DNA from: Brevundimonas sp. | GTDB lineage: Bacteria > Pseudomonadota > Alphaproteobacteria > Caulobacterales > Caulobacteraceae | DNA: 64,000 nt | Assembly (NCBI RefSeq): GCF_013912005.1 | Contig: NZ_JACESB010000004.1 | Span: 110,666 to 174,665, forward strand | Direction: 5' to 3' | In this document: positions 46,200 through 55,655 of the stretch, in pieces | Position numbering within the stretch: position 1 is the stretch's first letter | Layout of the letters: every line of letters starts with the position of its first letter | The notes under the pieces: generated by a model | Told to the model about the DNA's origin: nothing | The model's input: only the letters and a program-made list of their open reading frames with translations | Databases searched by the model: none | Translations under genes and position numbers: made by a program

Positions 46200-46808
46200 A
46201 TGGAGATTCGCGTGCCCCGGCCTTCCCCCCTGTTCCCCCGCCGACGGTCGCGGCGGCCGGTCTGGCTCCTTCTGGCCCTGCTGGCGGTCGCGGCGATCGG
46301 CGCCGTCGTCGCCCCCGATCCCGAGGACCGGCAGGCCACCGCCGCCGAGGCCGCTCCGGCGGCGAGCGACCGGCTCACGGGAGCCGCCCGGGTGATCGAC
46401 GGCGACACGCTGGACGTGGGCGGCGTCCGCGTCCGGCTGCACGGCCTGGACGCCTTCGAGCGAGGCCAGACCTGCGATCTGCCGGAGGGGCCATGGGCGT
46501 GCGGCGCGGCGGCGACGGCGGCGCTGTCGGACACTGCGGAGGGGCGGAGTCTCGACTGCACGGTGATCGACACCGACCGCTACGGACGGCAGGTCGCCCG
46601 CTGCGTGCGGAATGGCGAGGACGTCGGGGAGGCCCTCGTGCGCCGGGGGCTGGCCCTGGCCTACCGCCGTTACAGCATGGACTATGTGGCGGCGGAGGAG
46701 AGCGCCCGCGCCCGCGGCGCCGGAGCCTGGGCGGGTTCGTTCGACCGGCCTGAGCAGTGGCGGCGTCGCGGCCGCCGCGATCAGGCCCGCAGCCTGTCGC
46801 CGATGTAA
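46200..46808 (+). CDS. Membrane-anchored thermonuclease-family (SNase) nuclease
   Basis: The 202-residue protein has a basic N-terminus, a membrane anchor at residues about 20-38 (RPVWLLLALLAVAAIGAVVA), and a staphylococcal-nuclease-like domain: ARVIDGDTLDVGGVRVRLHGLDAFERGQ, CGAAATAALSD, DRYGRQVARC and EALVRRGLALAYRRY. The Asp/Glu/Arg residues expected for Ca2+ binding and catalysis are present. It probably faces the periplasm. It follows topoisomerase IB by 33 bases but its role is not linked. Confidence 0.88.
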   Translation: MEIRVPRPSPLFPRRRSRRPVWLLLALLAVAAIGAVVAPDPEDRQATAAEAAPAASDRLTGAARVIDGDTLDVGGVRVRLHGLDAFERGQTCDLPEGPWACGAAATAALSDTAEGRSLDCTVIDTDRYGRQVARCVRNGEDVGEALVRRGLALAYRRYSMDYVAAEESARARGAGAWAGSFDRPEQWRRRGRRDQARSLSPM

Positions 46809-46865
46809 CTTGCCCCCGGGAGAGAACGTCGGTTTACGAGCCGGCCACTTTTCAGGGGTTTAACC

Positions 46866-47261
46866 ATGTCCAACGTCTTCCTGCGCCTCGGCGTGCTTTT
46901 CGCGGTGGTCGGCGTGTCGCTCGGCTACTGGATGGGCGCGACCCACCAGTTCACCGTTTCGCCGGTGCACGCCCACATCAACCTGCTCGGCTGGGTGTCG
47001 ATGTTCCTGTACGGCCTGTTCTATCGCAGCCTCCCGGCCGCCGCCGACGGCTGGCTGCCGAAGGCGCACCTGGCGCTCGCCGGGCTGGGCCTGCCGGTGA
47101 TGATGATCGGCCTGACCATCCAGCTGCTGGCCGTGCCGGGCCTGGTCGCCTGGGCGCCGCCGATGATGATCGTCGGCCCGACCATGGTCGTGCTCGGCAT
47201 GTTCGTCTTCGCCCTGATCGTCTTCCGGGCGACCGGGCCGAAAGCCGCGGCCGCGGCCTGA
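46866..47261 (+). CDS. Small haem-copper oxidase subunit I-like membrane protein
   Basis: The 131-residue protein has four membrane segments and the motif HAHINLLGWVSMFLYGLFYR near residues 35-55, which resembles the haem-binding helix of cbb3/quinol oxidase subunit I. It is far shorter than a catalytic subunit (about 475 residues) and lacks the copper-ligand region, so it is not an oxidase alone. Such fragments are common as annotated cytochrome-c oxidase proteins in alphaproteobacteria. Function is unknown. Confidence 0.75.
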   Translation: MSNVFLRLGVLFAVVGVSLGYWMGATHQFTVSPVHAHINLLGWVSMFLYGLFYRSLPAAADGWLPKAHLALAGLGLPVMMIGLTIQLLAVPGLVAWAPPMMIVGPTMVVLGMFVFALIVFRATGPKAAAAA

Positions 47262-47265
47262 CGGG

Positions 47266-47718
47266 TCAGGCCGTCATCCAGTAGCCGCGGCTGCGGGCGC
47301 TGACCGGAGCCCGCGTCGCCTCGACCCGCCAGAGGATGGCGTCGCGGAAGGCGTCGGCCGCCGCGTCGCCGGCCAGCAGCCGCAGGGAGCGGATGATGCG
47401 GGTGATGCGCAGGTGGTTGTGGTCGTGGGGCGCAAGCCAGCGGGTGGTGCGGCGGTAGAAGCCGTCCATCCGGTCGGTCGCCGCCGCCAGGGCGCACTGG
47501 GCGAGGGTGTCGTCCCGGATCGCGGCCGCCTCGGCGGGCGACAGCACCGGGGCGCCGGGGACGGCGGCCGAGGGTTCATCCAGCGGAAACAGCCACTGGA
47601 TGAAGTCGTGGCGCTGCTCCACGGTCGCGTCGTCGAAGGCCAGCACGTCGAACAGGCCGCGGCCGACCCCGTCGACGCCCTCCCCCCGCAGGAAGGCCAG
47701 CACCGGGCCTCCGTCCAT
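47266..47718 (-). CDS. Opioid growth factor receptor-like (OGFr N-terminal) domain protein
   Basis: The 150-residue protein carries the OGFr conserved region: LAFDDATVEQRHDFIQWLFPLDEPS near residue 25, and a helical C-terminal half with LRITRIIRSLRLLAGDAAADAF. In bacteria this domain has no known function. It lies 3 bases downstream of the tdh stop, so it is very likely in the kbl-tdh operon. Domain identification is by the EQRHDFIQWLFP motif. Confidence 0.78.
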   Translation of the reverse strand: MDGGPVLAFLRGEGVDGVGRGLFDVLAFDDATVEQRHDFIQWLFPLDEPSAAVPGAPVLSPAEAAAIRDDTLAQCALAAATDRMDGFYRRTTRWLAPHDHNHLRITRIIRSLRLLAGDAAADAFRDAILWRVEATRAPVSARSRGYWMTA

Positions 47719-47721
47719 GGC

Positions 47722-48777
47722 TCAGGCCGCGGCCCGGTCCCAGTCCAGCACGACCTTGCCGGACTTGCCGGACTTCATCGCCTCGAAGCCCTCGCGGTAG
47801 TTCTCGTAGGACATCTGGTGGGTGATCAGCGGGGTCAGGTCGAGGCCGGCCTTCAGCAGGCCCAGCATCTTGCGCCAGGTGGTGAACATCTCGCGTCCGT
47901 AGACGCCCTTGATGGTCAGGGCCTTGAGGATGATGGCGCCCCAGTCGGTCTCCATCGGCTTCGACGGAATGCCGAGCATGGCCAGGCCGCCGCCCATGAT
48001 CAGGGTGTCGACGCACTGTCGGAAGGCGATCGGCGAGCCCGACATCTCCAGCGCCACGTCGAAGCCGACCTTCATGCCCAGCTCGTGGATGACGTCGTGC
48101 AGGTCTTCCTTCGAGGTGTTCACGGTGCGCACGCCCGGCGCCACCTTCTGCGCCAGCTCGAGGCGGAAGTCGTTGATGTCGGTCAGGACGACGGTGCGGG
48201 CGCCGGCGTGGCGGGCGACGGCGGCGGCCATGATGCCGATCGGCCCGGCGCCGGTGACCAGCACGTCCTCGCCGAGCAGGTCGAACTGCTGGGCGGTGTG
48301 CACGGCGTTGCCGAAGGGGTCGAGGATGGAGCCGATCTCGTACGGCACGTCGTCGGGCAGCTCGATGACGTTGAAGGCCGGCGCGACGACGTACTCGGCG
48401 AAGGCCCCCTGACGGTTGACGCCGATGCCCTTGGTGGCGGGATCGAGGTGGAAATGGCCGGCGCGGGCGGCTTCCGAGTTCAGGTCGATGACGTGGCCTT
48501 CGGCCGAGACCCGCTGGCCGACCTTCAGACGACGGTCGACGTCCTTGCCGATGGCGACGATCTCGCCCGAGAATTCATGGCCGGTGATCATCGGCACCGG
48601 GACGTTCTTCTGGCTCCACTCGTCCCAGTTCCAGATGTGGATGTCGGTGCCGCAGACGGCGGTGCGCTTGACCTTGATCAGCACGTCCTCGTCGCCGGCG
48701 ACCGGGATCGGGGCGTCGATCAGTTCGAGGCCGACCTCGGGCCGGGTCTTGGCCAGGGCCTTCATGGTGTCCGCCAT
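47722..48777 (-). CDS. tdh: L-threonine 3-dehydrogenase, lacking structural zinc cysteines
   Basis: Tdh oxidises L-threonine to 2-amino-3-ketobutyrate with NAD+. The 351-residue MDR protein has the catalytic zinc ligands (CGTDIHIWNWDEWSQK with Cys near 38, GHEFSGEIV) and the Rossmann segment VTGAGPIGIMAAAVARHAGA. The lobe that usually holds four structural-zinc cysteines (residues about 91-112) reads EGHVIDLNSEAARAGHFHLD and contains no cysteine. GVNRQGAFAEYVV follows normally. Its ATG overlaps the kbl stop by one base. Activity is expected, but the lobe differs from E. coli Tdh. Confidence 0.93.
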   Translation of the reverse strand: MADTMKALAKTRPEVGLELIDAPIPVAGDEDVLIKVKRTAVCGTDIHIWNWDEWSQKNVPVPMITGHEFSGEIVAIGKDVDRRLKVGQRVSAEGHVIDLNSEAARAGHFHLDPATKGIGVNRQGAFAEYVVAPAFNVIELPDDVPYEIGSILDPFGNAVHTAQQFDLLGEDVLVTGAGPIGIMAAAVARHAGARTVVLTDINDFRLELAQKVAPGVRTVNTSKEDLHDVIHELGMKVGFDVALEMSGSPIAFRQCVDTLIMGGGLAMLGIPSKPMETDWGAIILKALTIKGVYGREMFTTWRKMLGLLKAGLDLTPLITHQMSYENYREGFEAMKSGKSGKVVLDWDRAAA

Positions 48778-49967
48778 CAGATAACTCCCAATTCCTTGCC
48801 GGCCGTCGTGAACGCCGCGACCGTCTGATCGATCTGGTCGAAGGTGTGCGCCGCCGACATCTGGGTGCGGATGCGGGCCTGGCCGCGCGGCACCACCGGG
48901 AAGCTGAAGCCGATCACGTAGACGCCGAGCTCCAGCATGCGGGCGGCCATGTCCTGGGCCAGCTTCGCATCGCCGAGCATCACCGGGATGATGGGGTGCT
49001 CGCCCGGCAGCAGGCTGAAGCCGGCCTCGGCCATGGCGGCGCGATAGCGGGCGGCGTTGGCGGACAGCTGTTCGCGCAGGGCGTCGCCCTCGGCCCCGCC
49101 GGCGATGCGGATCGCCTCGAGCGAGGAGCCGCACACGGCGGGCGAAAGCGCGTTGGAGAACAGGTAGGGGCGCGCCCGCTGCTTGAGCAGCTGCACCACC
49201 GGCGCCGTCGCGCAGATGAAGCCGCCCATGGCCCCGCCGAGCGCCTTGCCGAAGGTGCCGGTGACGAAGTCGACCTTCACCCCGTGGTGCGCGAACGAGC
49301 CGCGGCCCTGCGGGCCGAGGAAGCCGGTGGCGTGGCAGTCGTCGACCATGATCAGGGCGTCGTAGCGATCGGCGAGCGCCCGGATGTCCTTCAGCTTGGC
49401 GATATAGCCGTCCATCGAGAAGGCGCCGTCGGTGGCGATGACGATGTCGCGGGCGCCGTCGGCGCGGGCCTCTTTCAGCCGCGCCTCGAGGTCGTCCATG
49501 TCGGAGTTGGCGAAACGGTACCGCTTCGCCTTGCACAGCCGGACGCCGTCGATGATCGAGGCGTGGTTCAGGCTGTCGGAGACGATCGCGTCCTCGGCCC
49601 CGAACAGCGGCTCGAAGATCCCGCCGTTGGCGTCGAAGGCGGCGGCGAACAGGATGGCGTCCTCGAAGCCGAGATAGCCGGCGATCGCCCGCTCCAGCTC
49701 CTTGTGGATCTCCAGGGTGCCGCAGATGAAGCGCACCGAGGCGGTGCCGGCGCCCCAGCGCTCCTGCGCCCGGATCCCGGCCTGGACGACGCGCTCGTCG
49801 CCGGCGAGGCCGAGATAGTTGTTGGCGCAGAAGTTGAGCACCTCGCGCCCGCCGACCTTGATCACCGGTCCCTGGCGGGAGGCGATCACCCGTTCCGGCT
49901 TGGTGAGGCCCTGAGAGTCGATGTCGGCGAGTTCCGCGGCGACGCGGTCGTGGAAGCTGGCGGTCAT
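48777..49967 (-). CDS. kbl: Glycine C-acetyltransferase (2-amino-3-ketobutyrate CoA ligase)
   Basis: Kbl splits 2-amino-3-ketobutyrate with CoA into glycine and acetyl-CoA; with Tdh it converts threonine to glycine. The 396-residue PLP enzyme has FICGTLEIHKELE, SLNHASIIDGVRLCKAKRYRF, DGAFSMDGYIAKL, VDDCHATGFLGPQGRG and the PLP lysine in TGTFGKALGGAMGGFI. Kbl and Tdh are coupled by a one-base overlap. It is upstream of the operon OGFr-like gene. Confidence 0.97.
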   Translation of the reverse strand: MTASFHDRVAAELADIDSQGLTKPERVIASRQGPVIKVGGREVLNFCANNYLGLAGDERVVQAGIRAQERWGAGTASVRFICGTLEIHKELERAIAGYLGFEDAILFAAAFDANGGIFEPLFGAEDAIVSDSLNHASIIDGVRLCKAKRYRFANSDMDDLEARLKEARADGARDIVIATDGAFSMDGYIAKLKDIRALADRYDALIMVDDCHATGFLGPQGRGSFAHHGVKVDFVTGTFGKALGGAMGGFICATAPVVQLLKQRARPYLFSNALSPAVCGSSLEAIRIAGGAEGDALREQLSANAARYRAAMAEAGFSLLPGEHPIIPVMLGDAKLAQDMAARMLELGVYVIGFSFPVVPRGQARIRTQMSAAHTFDQIDQTVAAFTTAGKELGVI

Positions 49968-50010
49968 GGGCGCTCCGCTACGCCGAATTCGTGGCGGGTT
50001 GAAGCCCCGT

Positions 50011-50916
50011 TCAGACGTTCGGTTCCGGCGCGGGCCGCGTCCCGCCCGTGAGCGGGCGGACCGGGCTGACCTTCACCCGACCGCCGCAGGGCGTGAGGTC
50101 GAGGTCCAGCGAGGCCGCGGAGGAGTCGCCCGGCGCCGTGACGCGGACGCGTTTCGCCACGGGGCAGGTCCGCTCCCCCTGCCCCTCATGAGGCACGACC
50201 GACCAGGCCAGTTCGAAGGCGGCCTTTTCCTGCGGCGCCAGCACCACCGCCGCCGGCGGCTGGTCGGCGGTGAAGTAGCTGCCGGCCGCCTGTTCGGCGC
50301 GGATTCCGGTGAGGGTCCTGCCCTGCGCGTCCAGCAGGGTCACGCCGGGGTAGCCGGTCAGGCCGCACGGCTGCGCCCCGACGTTCTGAAGGCCGATGTT
50401 GACGATCCGGTTGCCGGCGCCGGCGTCGCCGCCCTCGTTCGACAGGCGCAGCTGCGGCCCGCGACAGGGCGGGGCCGCGAGTCCGGCGTCGCCGCCCACG
50501 GGCGGGACGGGGCCGACCGGCTCCGGCCCCGACGCCGGACGGCTGCACCGCTCCAGCACCGCCGTGCCGACCGCCTCGTCAGGGCCGAGGCGGCTCAGCG
50601 TGGCGCTCTCGGTTCCGCCGCGGCTGGCGATCCACCATTCGAGACCCGATCCCACGAAGCGTGCGCCGGAGGCCGAGACGGCGGTCCTCAGCACATACTC
50701 CCGCCCGCGGTACGACAGCTGTGCGGTGGCGGCGTCCGGATAGGCGACGGCGACCGACTGCCCGCTCTCGCAGGCGTAGCTCACCGACGGAGCCGTGGCG
50801 GCGGCGGGAGCCGCGGACGGCGCGACCGGCTCGGGCGGCGCGGCCGCCTCCTCGGTGCAGGCCGCGATCAGGGCGAGGCTGGCGGCGAGGGCGCAGGCGA
50901 GGCTCGGTCGGCGCAT
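50011..50916 (-). CDS. Lipoprotein with MliC and DUF4232-like domains
   Basis: The 301-residue protein has a lipobox (LALIAAC, Cys near residue 20). Residues about 45-130 resemble MliC, the membrane-bound inhibitor of C-type lysozyme (YACESGQSVAVAYPD..., SGARFVGSGLEWWIASRGGTESATL). Residues about 150-290 resemble DUF4232 (GNRIVNIGLQNVGAQPCGLTGYPGVTLLDAQGR). MliC protects peptidoglycan from lysozyme. The fusion is inferred from motifs; start chosen at ATG 50916 to give a lipoprotein signal. Confidence 0.78.
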   Translation of the reverse strand: MRRPSLACALAASLALIAACTEEAAAPPEPVAPSAAPAAATAPSVSYACESGQSVAVAYPDAATAQLSYRGREYVLRTAVSASGARFVGSGLEWWIASRGGTESATLSRLGPDEAVGTAVLERCSRPASGPEPVGPVPPVGGDAGLAAPPCRGPQLRLSNEGGDAGAGNRIVNIGLQNVGAQPCGLTGYPGVTLLDAQGRTLTGIRAEQAAGSYFTADQPPAAVVLAPQEKAAFELAWSVVPHEGQGERTCPVAKRVRVTAPGDSSAASLDLDLTPCGGRVKVSPVRPLTGGTRPAPEPNV

Positions 50917-50985
50917 GGCGGGCTCCCGGTCGTGGCCAAGGTCAACGCCAGCCAAGGCCAAAGGCTCCGCTTGCGCAAGCCCGGT

Positions 50986-51957
50986 TCAGGCGGTGAGCAG
51001 GCGCGGCAGCTTGAACGTCACCGTCTCACGGGCGCCGTCGTCCTCGACCAGGCTCACGTCGAACCGCGCCCGGACAGCCTCGATGAGTTCCTCGATCAGC
51101 TGCTCGGGGGCGGAGGCGCCGGCGGTGATCCCCAGGGTGGAGACCCCGTCGAACCAGGCCCAGTCCACATGGCTCGCGTCGTCTATAAGCCGGGCGTCGG
51201 CGGCGCCGGCGCGCAGGGCGACCTCCACCAGCCGGGCCGAGTTCGAGGAGTTCTTCGAGCCCACGACCAGCACGAGGTCGCAGCCCTGGCCGAGCGCCTT
51301 GACCGCCTCCTGCCGGTTGGTGGTGGCGTAGCAGATGTCTTCCTTGTGCGGGTCGGGCAGTTCCGGGAAGCGCCGCTTCAGCACGGCGAGGATCCCGGCG
51401 GTGTCGTCGACCGACAGGGTCGTCTGGGTGGCGTAGGCCAGCGGCGCGTCGCCGGGCCGCCGGAAGGCCTCGGCGTCCTCGACAGTCTCCACGAGGCTGA
51501 TCGCGCCCGGCGGCAGCTGCCCCATGGTGCCGACGACCTCCGGATGGCCGGCGTGGCCGATCAGGATGACGTGGCGGCCGGCCGCGTGGTGCCGTTCGGC
51601 CTCGACGTGCACCTTCGACACCAGCGGGCAGGTGGCGTCGATGTAGAGCATCTCCCGCGCCCTCGCCGTCGCCGGGACCGACTTCGGGACCCCGTGCGCG
51701 GAAAACACCACCGGGCGATCGTCGGGACAATCGTCCAGCTCGCGGACGAACACCGCCCCCATCGACTTCAGGCGCTCGACCACGTGGCGATTGTGGACGA
51801 TCTCGTGCCGCACGTAGACCGGCGCGCCATACTTCTCGAGCGCCCGCTCCACGATCTGGATGGCGCGGTCGACCCCGGCGCAGAACCCGCGCGGGGTGGC
51901 CAGACGCACCGCCAGGGGCGGGCGCTCGTGCTCTCGGACAGACAGGGGAGGCGTCAT
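50986..51957 (-). CDS. ispH: 4-hydroxy-3-methylbut-2-enyl diphosphate reductase
   Basis: IspH makes isopentenyl and dimethylallyl diphosphate in the last MEP-pathway step with a [4Fe-4S] cluster. The 323-residue protein has the three cluster cysteines in [32 protein letters not shown] and [13 protein letters not shown], and the [17 protein letters not shown] and [11 protein letters not shown] motifs. It is a single-gene unit, divergent from the following small exported protein gene. Confidence 0.97.
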   Translation of the reverse strand: MTPPLSVREHERPPLAVRLATPRGFCAGVDRAIQIVERALEKYGAPVYVRHEIVHNRHVVERLKSMGAVFVRELDDCPDDRPVVFSAHGVPKSVPATARAREMLYIDATCPLVSKVHVEAERHHAAGRHVILIGHAGHPEVVGTMGQLPPGAISLVETVEDAEAFRRPGDAPLAYATQTTLSVDDTAGILAVLKRRFPELPDPHKEDICYATTNRQEAVKALGQGCDLVLVVGSKNSSNSARLVEVALRAGAADARLIDDASHVDWAWFDGVSTLGITAGASAPEQLIEELIEAVRARFDVSLVEDDGARETVTFKLPRLLTA

Positions 51958-52095
51958 GGGCGGAACCTAGTCGCTCACCCGGTCCGCCGCCACCGCCGTT
52001 TCAGGGGCAGGCGGGTTTGCCGCGCCTCGGTTTAGCCGTTATCAGGCGGGAAGCGTTGCGTCCCTCGCGCGCCTCCCGTTCCGGAATCCAGCCGA

Positions 52096-52752
52096 ATGCG
52101 TCTCGTCGCCCTTGCCTTCTCCGCCGCGGCCCTCTTCTCGGCCGACGTCGCCTCCGCCCAGGTCCCGGGCCAGAGCGGACGGCCCGAGGGGGGCCGCAGT
52201 CCGGGGGGGCAGCAGGAAGAGCAGAGCCGGCAGGACCGGACGCCGCGCATCGCGCCGCTGCGGCGCCGGGCCGCGGACGGGCCGTGCCCCTATGTGAAGA
52301 TTCTCTACGACGCTGCGCGCTACGTCGAGCTGGGCGGCGACCGCGTGTCCGCCTCCAACGTCGGCTACACCGGCGAGATCGAGGGTCTGGTCTCGGACTG
52401 CGCCTACCGCGGCGACGACCCGATCACCTTGCAGACGCGGGTGCTGTTCAACCTCGGGCGCGGGCCGCTGGCCGAGGGGAACGGCCGCACCTATCGCTAC
52501 TGGATCGCCGTCACCGAGCGGAACCGGGCGGTGCTGGACAAGGTCTATTTCGACCTGCCGGTGACCTTCGAGGGCGATGAGCGGACGACCACCGTCACCC
52601 AGGACCAGACCATCGTGATCCCGCGCGCCAGCAACACCGTCAGCGGCGACAATTTCGAGATCCTGGTCGGCTTCGAGGTCACGCCCGAAATGGCGGAGTT
52701 CAACCGCTCCGGCAGCCGCTTCCGGATCAACGCAGGCGCACAGGCCGACTGA
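52096..52752 (+). CDS. Exported protein, function unknown
   Basis: The 218-residue protein has a signal peptide ([22 protein letters not shown]), a Gly/Gln/Arg-rich linker (about residues 23-60), and a domain with one cysteine pair (GPCPYV and SDCAYRG) and beta-strand pattern ([41 protein letters not shown]). It resembles annotated Tat-signal or hypothetical Caulobacter proteins but no domain name is assured. Its stop overlaps the argS start by one base (TGATG), so the pair is co-translated. Confidence 0.75.
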   Translation: MRLVALAFSAAALFSADVASAQVPGQSGRPEGGRSPGGQQEEQSRQDRTPRIAPLRRRAADGPCPYVKILYDAARYVELGGDRVSASNVGYTGEIEGLVSDCAYRGDDPITLQTRVLFNLGRGPLAEGNGRTYRYWIAVTERNRAVLDKVYFDLPVTFEGDERTTTVTQDQTIVIPRASNTVSGDNFEILVGFEVTPEMAEFNRSGSRFRINAGAQAD

Positions 52753-54554
52753 TGGCCGACCTCAGAACGGACCTGGGCGAAGCGGTCGCAGCCGCCTTCG
52801 CCGCCGAAGGCGTGGATCCGAGGCTGGCCCGCGTCACCGCCTCCGACCGGCCCGACCTGGCCGACTTCCAGTCCAACGGCGCCCTCGCCGCCGCCAAGGC
52901 CCTGAAGCAGAACCCGCGCGAACTGGCGGCGAAGGTGGCGGCCAGGCTGGAGGCGGATGCGCGCCTCGCCTCGGTCGAGGTCGCCGGTCCGGGCTTCATC
53001 AATCTCAAGGTCGCCGACGAAGCGCTGGCCGCGCGGGCGGCGGACGTCGCGGGCGACGCCGCGCACGCCGGCGCCGCCATGGTCGACGCGCCGCGCAAGG
53101 TGGTGATCGACTACGCCGGCCCGAACGTGGCGAAGCCGATGCACGTCGGACACCTGCGCTCCTCGATCATCGGCGAGAGCCTGAAGCGGCTGTTCCGCTT
53201 CCGCGGCGACACGGTCTGGGGCGACGCCCACTTCGGCGACTGGGGTTTCCAGATGGGCCTGCTGATCGTCGCCGTCGGCGACGAGGGCCGCGCCGACGCC
53301 TTCCTCGCCGACGGCGACGGGCCCTTCCCGGCCGACAGCCCGGTGACGCTGGAGGACCTCGAGCGCCTCTATCCGGCCGCCGCCGCCAGGGCCAAGGAAG
53401 ACCCCGCCTTCCGCGACCGCGCCCGCAAGGCGACGGCCGAGCTGCAGGCCGGCCGCCCCGGCTACCGGGCCCTGTGGCGGCACTTCGTGGCCGTCAGCCG
53501 CACGGCGCTGGAACGCGAGTTCGGCGCGCTGGGCGTGACCTTCGACCTGTGGAACGGCGAGAGCGACGCCGACCCGCTGATGCCCGAGATGATCGCCCAT
53601 CTGGAGGCGACCGGCCTGCTGGTCGAGGACGACGGCGCGCGGGTGGTCCACGTCGCCCGCCCCGGGGAGACGCGCAAGAAGAAGCTGGCCGACGGCTCGG
53701 TGATCGAGGCGCCCAGCCCGCCGCCGCTGCTGGTGATCTCCTCGGAGGGGTCGGCGATGTACGGCACCACCGACCTGGCCACCATCCTCGACCGCCGCAA
53801 GTCGCTCGACCCGGACCTGATCCTCTACGTCGTCGACGAGCGCCAGGCCGAGCATTTCGAGCAGGTGTTCCGCGCCAGCTACCTGGCCGGCTACGCCGGG
53901 GAGGGCTCGCTGGAGCACCTCGGCTTCGGCACCATGAACGGTCCGGACGGCAAGCCCTTCAAGACCCGCGCCGGGGGCGTGCTCAAGCTGCACGACCTGA
54001 TCACCATGGCGAAGGACAAGGCCCGCGAACGCCTGCACGAGGCGAAGCTGGGCGAGGATCTGCCCGCCGGGGAGTTCGAGGACATCGCCCACAAGGTGGC
54101 GGTGGCGGCGCTCAAGTTCGCCGACCTGTCGAACAGCCGGACGACCAGCTACGTCTTCGACCTCGACCGCTTCATGAGCTTCGAGGGCAAGACCGGGCCG
54201 TACCTGCTGTACCAGGCGGTGCGGATCAAATCCCTGCTGCGCAAGGCGGCGGACCAGGGTGCGGAACCCGGCCCTGTCGCCATCGCCGAACCGGCCGAGC
54301 GCGACCTGGCCCTGACGCTGGACGCCTTCTCGCAGGCGGCGGCCGAGGCCTATGAGAAGCGGATGCCGCACGTGATCGCCGAGCACGCGTACCGGCTGGC
54401 CCAGAGCTTCTCGAAATTCTACGCCGCCTGCCCGGTGCTGGCGGCGCCGGACCTGGCGGTGCGCGGCTCGCGCCTGGCGCTGGCGAAGGCGACGCTGGAC
54501 CAGCTCGTGATCGCGCTCGACCTGCTGGGCATCGACACGCCGGAGCGGATGTAG
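52752..54554 (+). CDS. argS: Arginyl-tRNA synthetase
   Basis: ArgS charges tRNA-Arg. The 600-residue class I enzyme has the Add-1 N-terminal domain, the HIGH equivalent in [20 protein letters not shown] near residue 130, [14 protein letters not shown], the [21 protein letters not shown] segment in place of KMSKS, and a helical anticodon-binding domain (FASEAAEAY...[14 protein letters not shown]). Start is the ATG overlapping the upstream stop. Confidence 0.97.
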   Translation: MADLRTDLGEAVAAAFAAEGVDPRLARVTASDRPDLADFQSNGALAAAKALKQNPRELAAKVAARLEADARLASVEVAGPGFINLKVADEALAARAADVAGDAAHAGAAMVDAPRKVVIDYAGPNVAKPMHVGHLRSSIIGESLKRLFRFRGDTVWGDAHFGDWGFQMGLLIVAVGDEGRADAFLADGDGPFPADSPVTLEDLERLYPAAAARAKEDPAFRDRARKATAELQAGRPGYRALWRHFVAVSRTALEREFGALGVTFDLWNGESDADPLMPEMIAHLEATGLLVEDDGARVVHVARPGETRKKKLADGSVIEAPSPPPLLVISSEGSAMYGTTDLATILDRRKSLDPDLILYVVDERQAEHFEQVFRASYLAGYAGEGSLEHLGFGTMNGPDGKPFKTRAGGVLKLHDLITMAKDKARERLHEAKLGEDLPAGEFEDIAHKVAVAALKFADLSNSRTTSYVFDLDRFMSFEGKTGPYLLYQAVRIKSLLRKAADQGAEPGPVAIAEPAERDLALTLDAFSQAAAEAYEKRMPHVIAEHAYRLAQSFSKFYAACPVLAAPDLAVRGSRLALAKATLDQLVIALDLLGIDTPERM

Positions 54555-54583
54555 GTTAAACTCTCTCTCCGGAGGGAGCCGTC

Positions 54584-55594
54584 ATGTCCGATCTCGACAG
54601 CTACATCGCAGGCCTGCCCAAGGCCGAGCTGCACCTGCACATCGAAGGCTCGCTCGAGCCCGAGCAGATGTTCGAGTTCGCCCGCCGCAACCGGGTGTCC
54701 ATCCCGTTCGACAGCGTCGAGGCGGTGCGCGCCGCCTACGACTTCTCGAACCTGCAGGACTTCCTCGACATCTACTACGCCGGGGCCAACGTCCTGCTGA
54801 CCGAGGAGGACTTCCACGACCTCGCGTTCGCCTACTTCCGCCGCGCTGCGGCCGATGCGGTGCGGCACGCCGAGATCTTCTTCGACCCCCAGACCCACAC
54901 CGACCGCGGCGTTCCGTTCGGCGTGGTCGCCGAGGGCCTGCTGGCCGGGATGAAGCGGGCGGAGCGGGAGCTGGGCGTCACCTCGAAACTGATCCTCTGC
55001 TTCCTCCGCCACCTCGACGAGCATGCCGCCTTCGAGACGCTGCGCCAGGCCGAGCCGTGGCTGGACCGGATCGAAGGCGTCGGCCTCGACTCCTCCGAGG
55101 TCGGGCACCCGCCGTCGAAATTCCAGCGGGTGTTCGAGCGCGCCGGCCAGATGGGGCTGAAGCGGGTGGCCCACGCCGGCGAGGAAGGGCCGCCGGAGTA
55201 TGTGCGCGAGGCGCTGGACCTGCTGCACATCGATCGCATGGACCACGGCAACCGCTCGATGGAGGACGAGGCGCTGATCGAGCGGCTGGCGGCGTCGCAG
55301 ATGACCCTGACGGTCTGTCCGCTGTCGAACCTGAAGCTGTGCGTGGTGAAGGATCTGAAGGACCACCCGGTCCCGGAGATGCTGCGCCGCGGCCTGCACG
55401 TGACGCTGAACTCGGACGATCCGGCCTATTTCGGCGGCTATGTGAACGACAACTATCGGCAGCTGGCGGCGGCGGTGGGGCTGACGCGGGAGCAGCTGAC
55501 GCGGCTGGCGCGGAACAGCTTCGAGGGGTCGTTCCTGGCGCCGGCGGAGAAGGCGGCCCGCATCGCAGAGGTGGAGGCCTGGGCGGCCGGGTGA
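54584..55594 (+). CDS. Adenine deaminase, adenosine deaminase-like (type 2)
   Basis: The 336-residue zinc amidohydrolase has PKAELHLHIEGSLEPEQMF (zinc His pair), FFDPQTHTDRG, GLDSSEVGHPPSKF, VAHAGEEGPPEYV (catalytic Glu) and LNSDDPAYFGGYV. These match adenine deaminases of the adenosine-deaminase superfamily (as in Pseudomonas PA0148 and yeast Aah1), which make hypoxanthine, more than adenosine deaminase. SD (GGAGGGAGCC) precedes the ATG. It is 30 bases after argS and could be co-transcribed. Confidence 0.88.
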   Translation: MSDLDSYIAGLPKAELHLHIEGSLEPEQMFEFARRNRVSIPFDSVEAVRAAYDFSNLQDFLDIYYAGANVLLTEEDFHDLAFAYFRRAAADAVRHAEIFFDPQTHTDRGVPFGVVAEGLLAGMKRAERELGVTSKLILCFLRHLDEHAAFETLRQAEPWLDRIEGVGLDSSEVGHPPSKFQRVFERAGQMGLKRVAHAGEEGPPEYVREALDLLHIDRMDHGNRSMEDEALIERLAASQMTLTVCPLSNLKLCVVKDLKDHPVPEMLRRGLHVTLNSDDPAYFGGYVNDNYRQLAAAVGLTREQLTRLARNSFEGSFLAPAEKAARIAEVEAWAAG

Positions 55595-55622
55595 GGTCGC
55601 GGGCCGTCGGTCGCCGTTCCGC

Positions 55623-55651
55623 TTGACTTGGCCCTTGAGTCGGGGCCTAGG
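55623..55651 (+). promoter_or_regulatory. Predicted promoter of the glycine cleavage operon
   Basis: TTGACT at 55623-55628 and a CCTAGG -10-like hexamer at 55646-55651 with 17 bases between lie just before the riboswitch. The -35 is good and the -10 is GC-rich. The 304-base gap between the deaminase and gcvT holds this promoter and the riboswitch, with no gene. Confidence 0.4.
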
Positions 55652-55655
55652 TCGC

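Noticed and set aside
43818-46442. 874-codon minus-strand frame and other long antisense frames such as 52545-54386
   Set aside because: They lie opposite to rlmJ, topoisomerase IB and argS, have no motifs and are of GC-bias type composition.
47722-49536. 604-codon extension of tdh
   Set aside because: The extension runs through kbl in another frame. The MADTMKALAKTRPEV start with a one-base overlap fits the family length.
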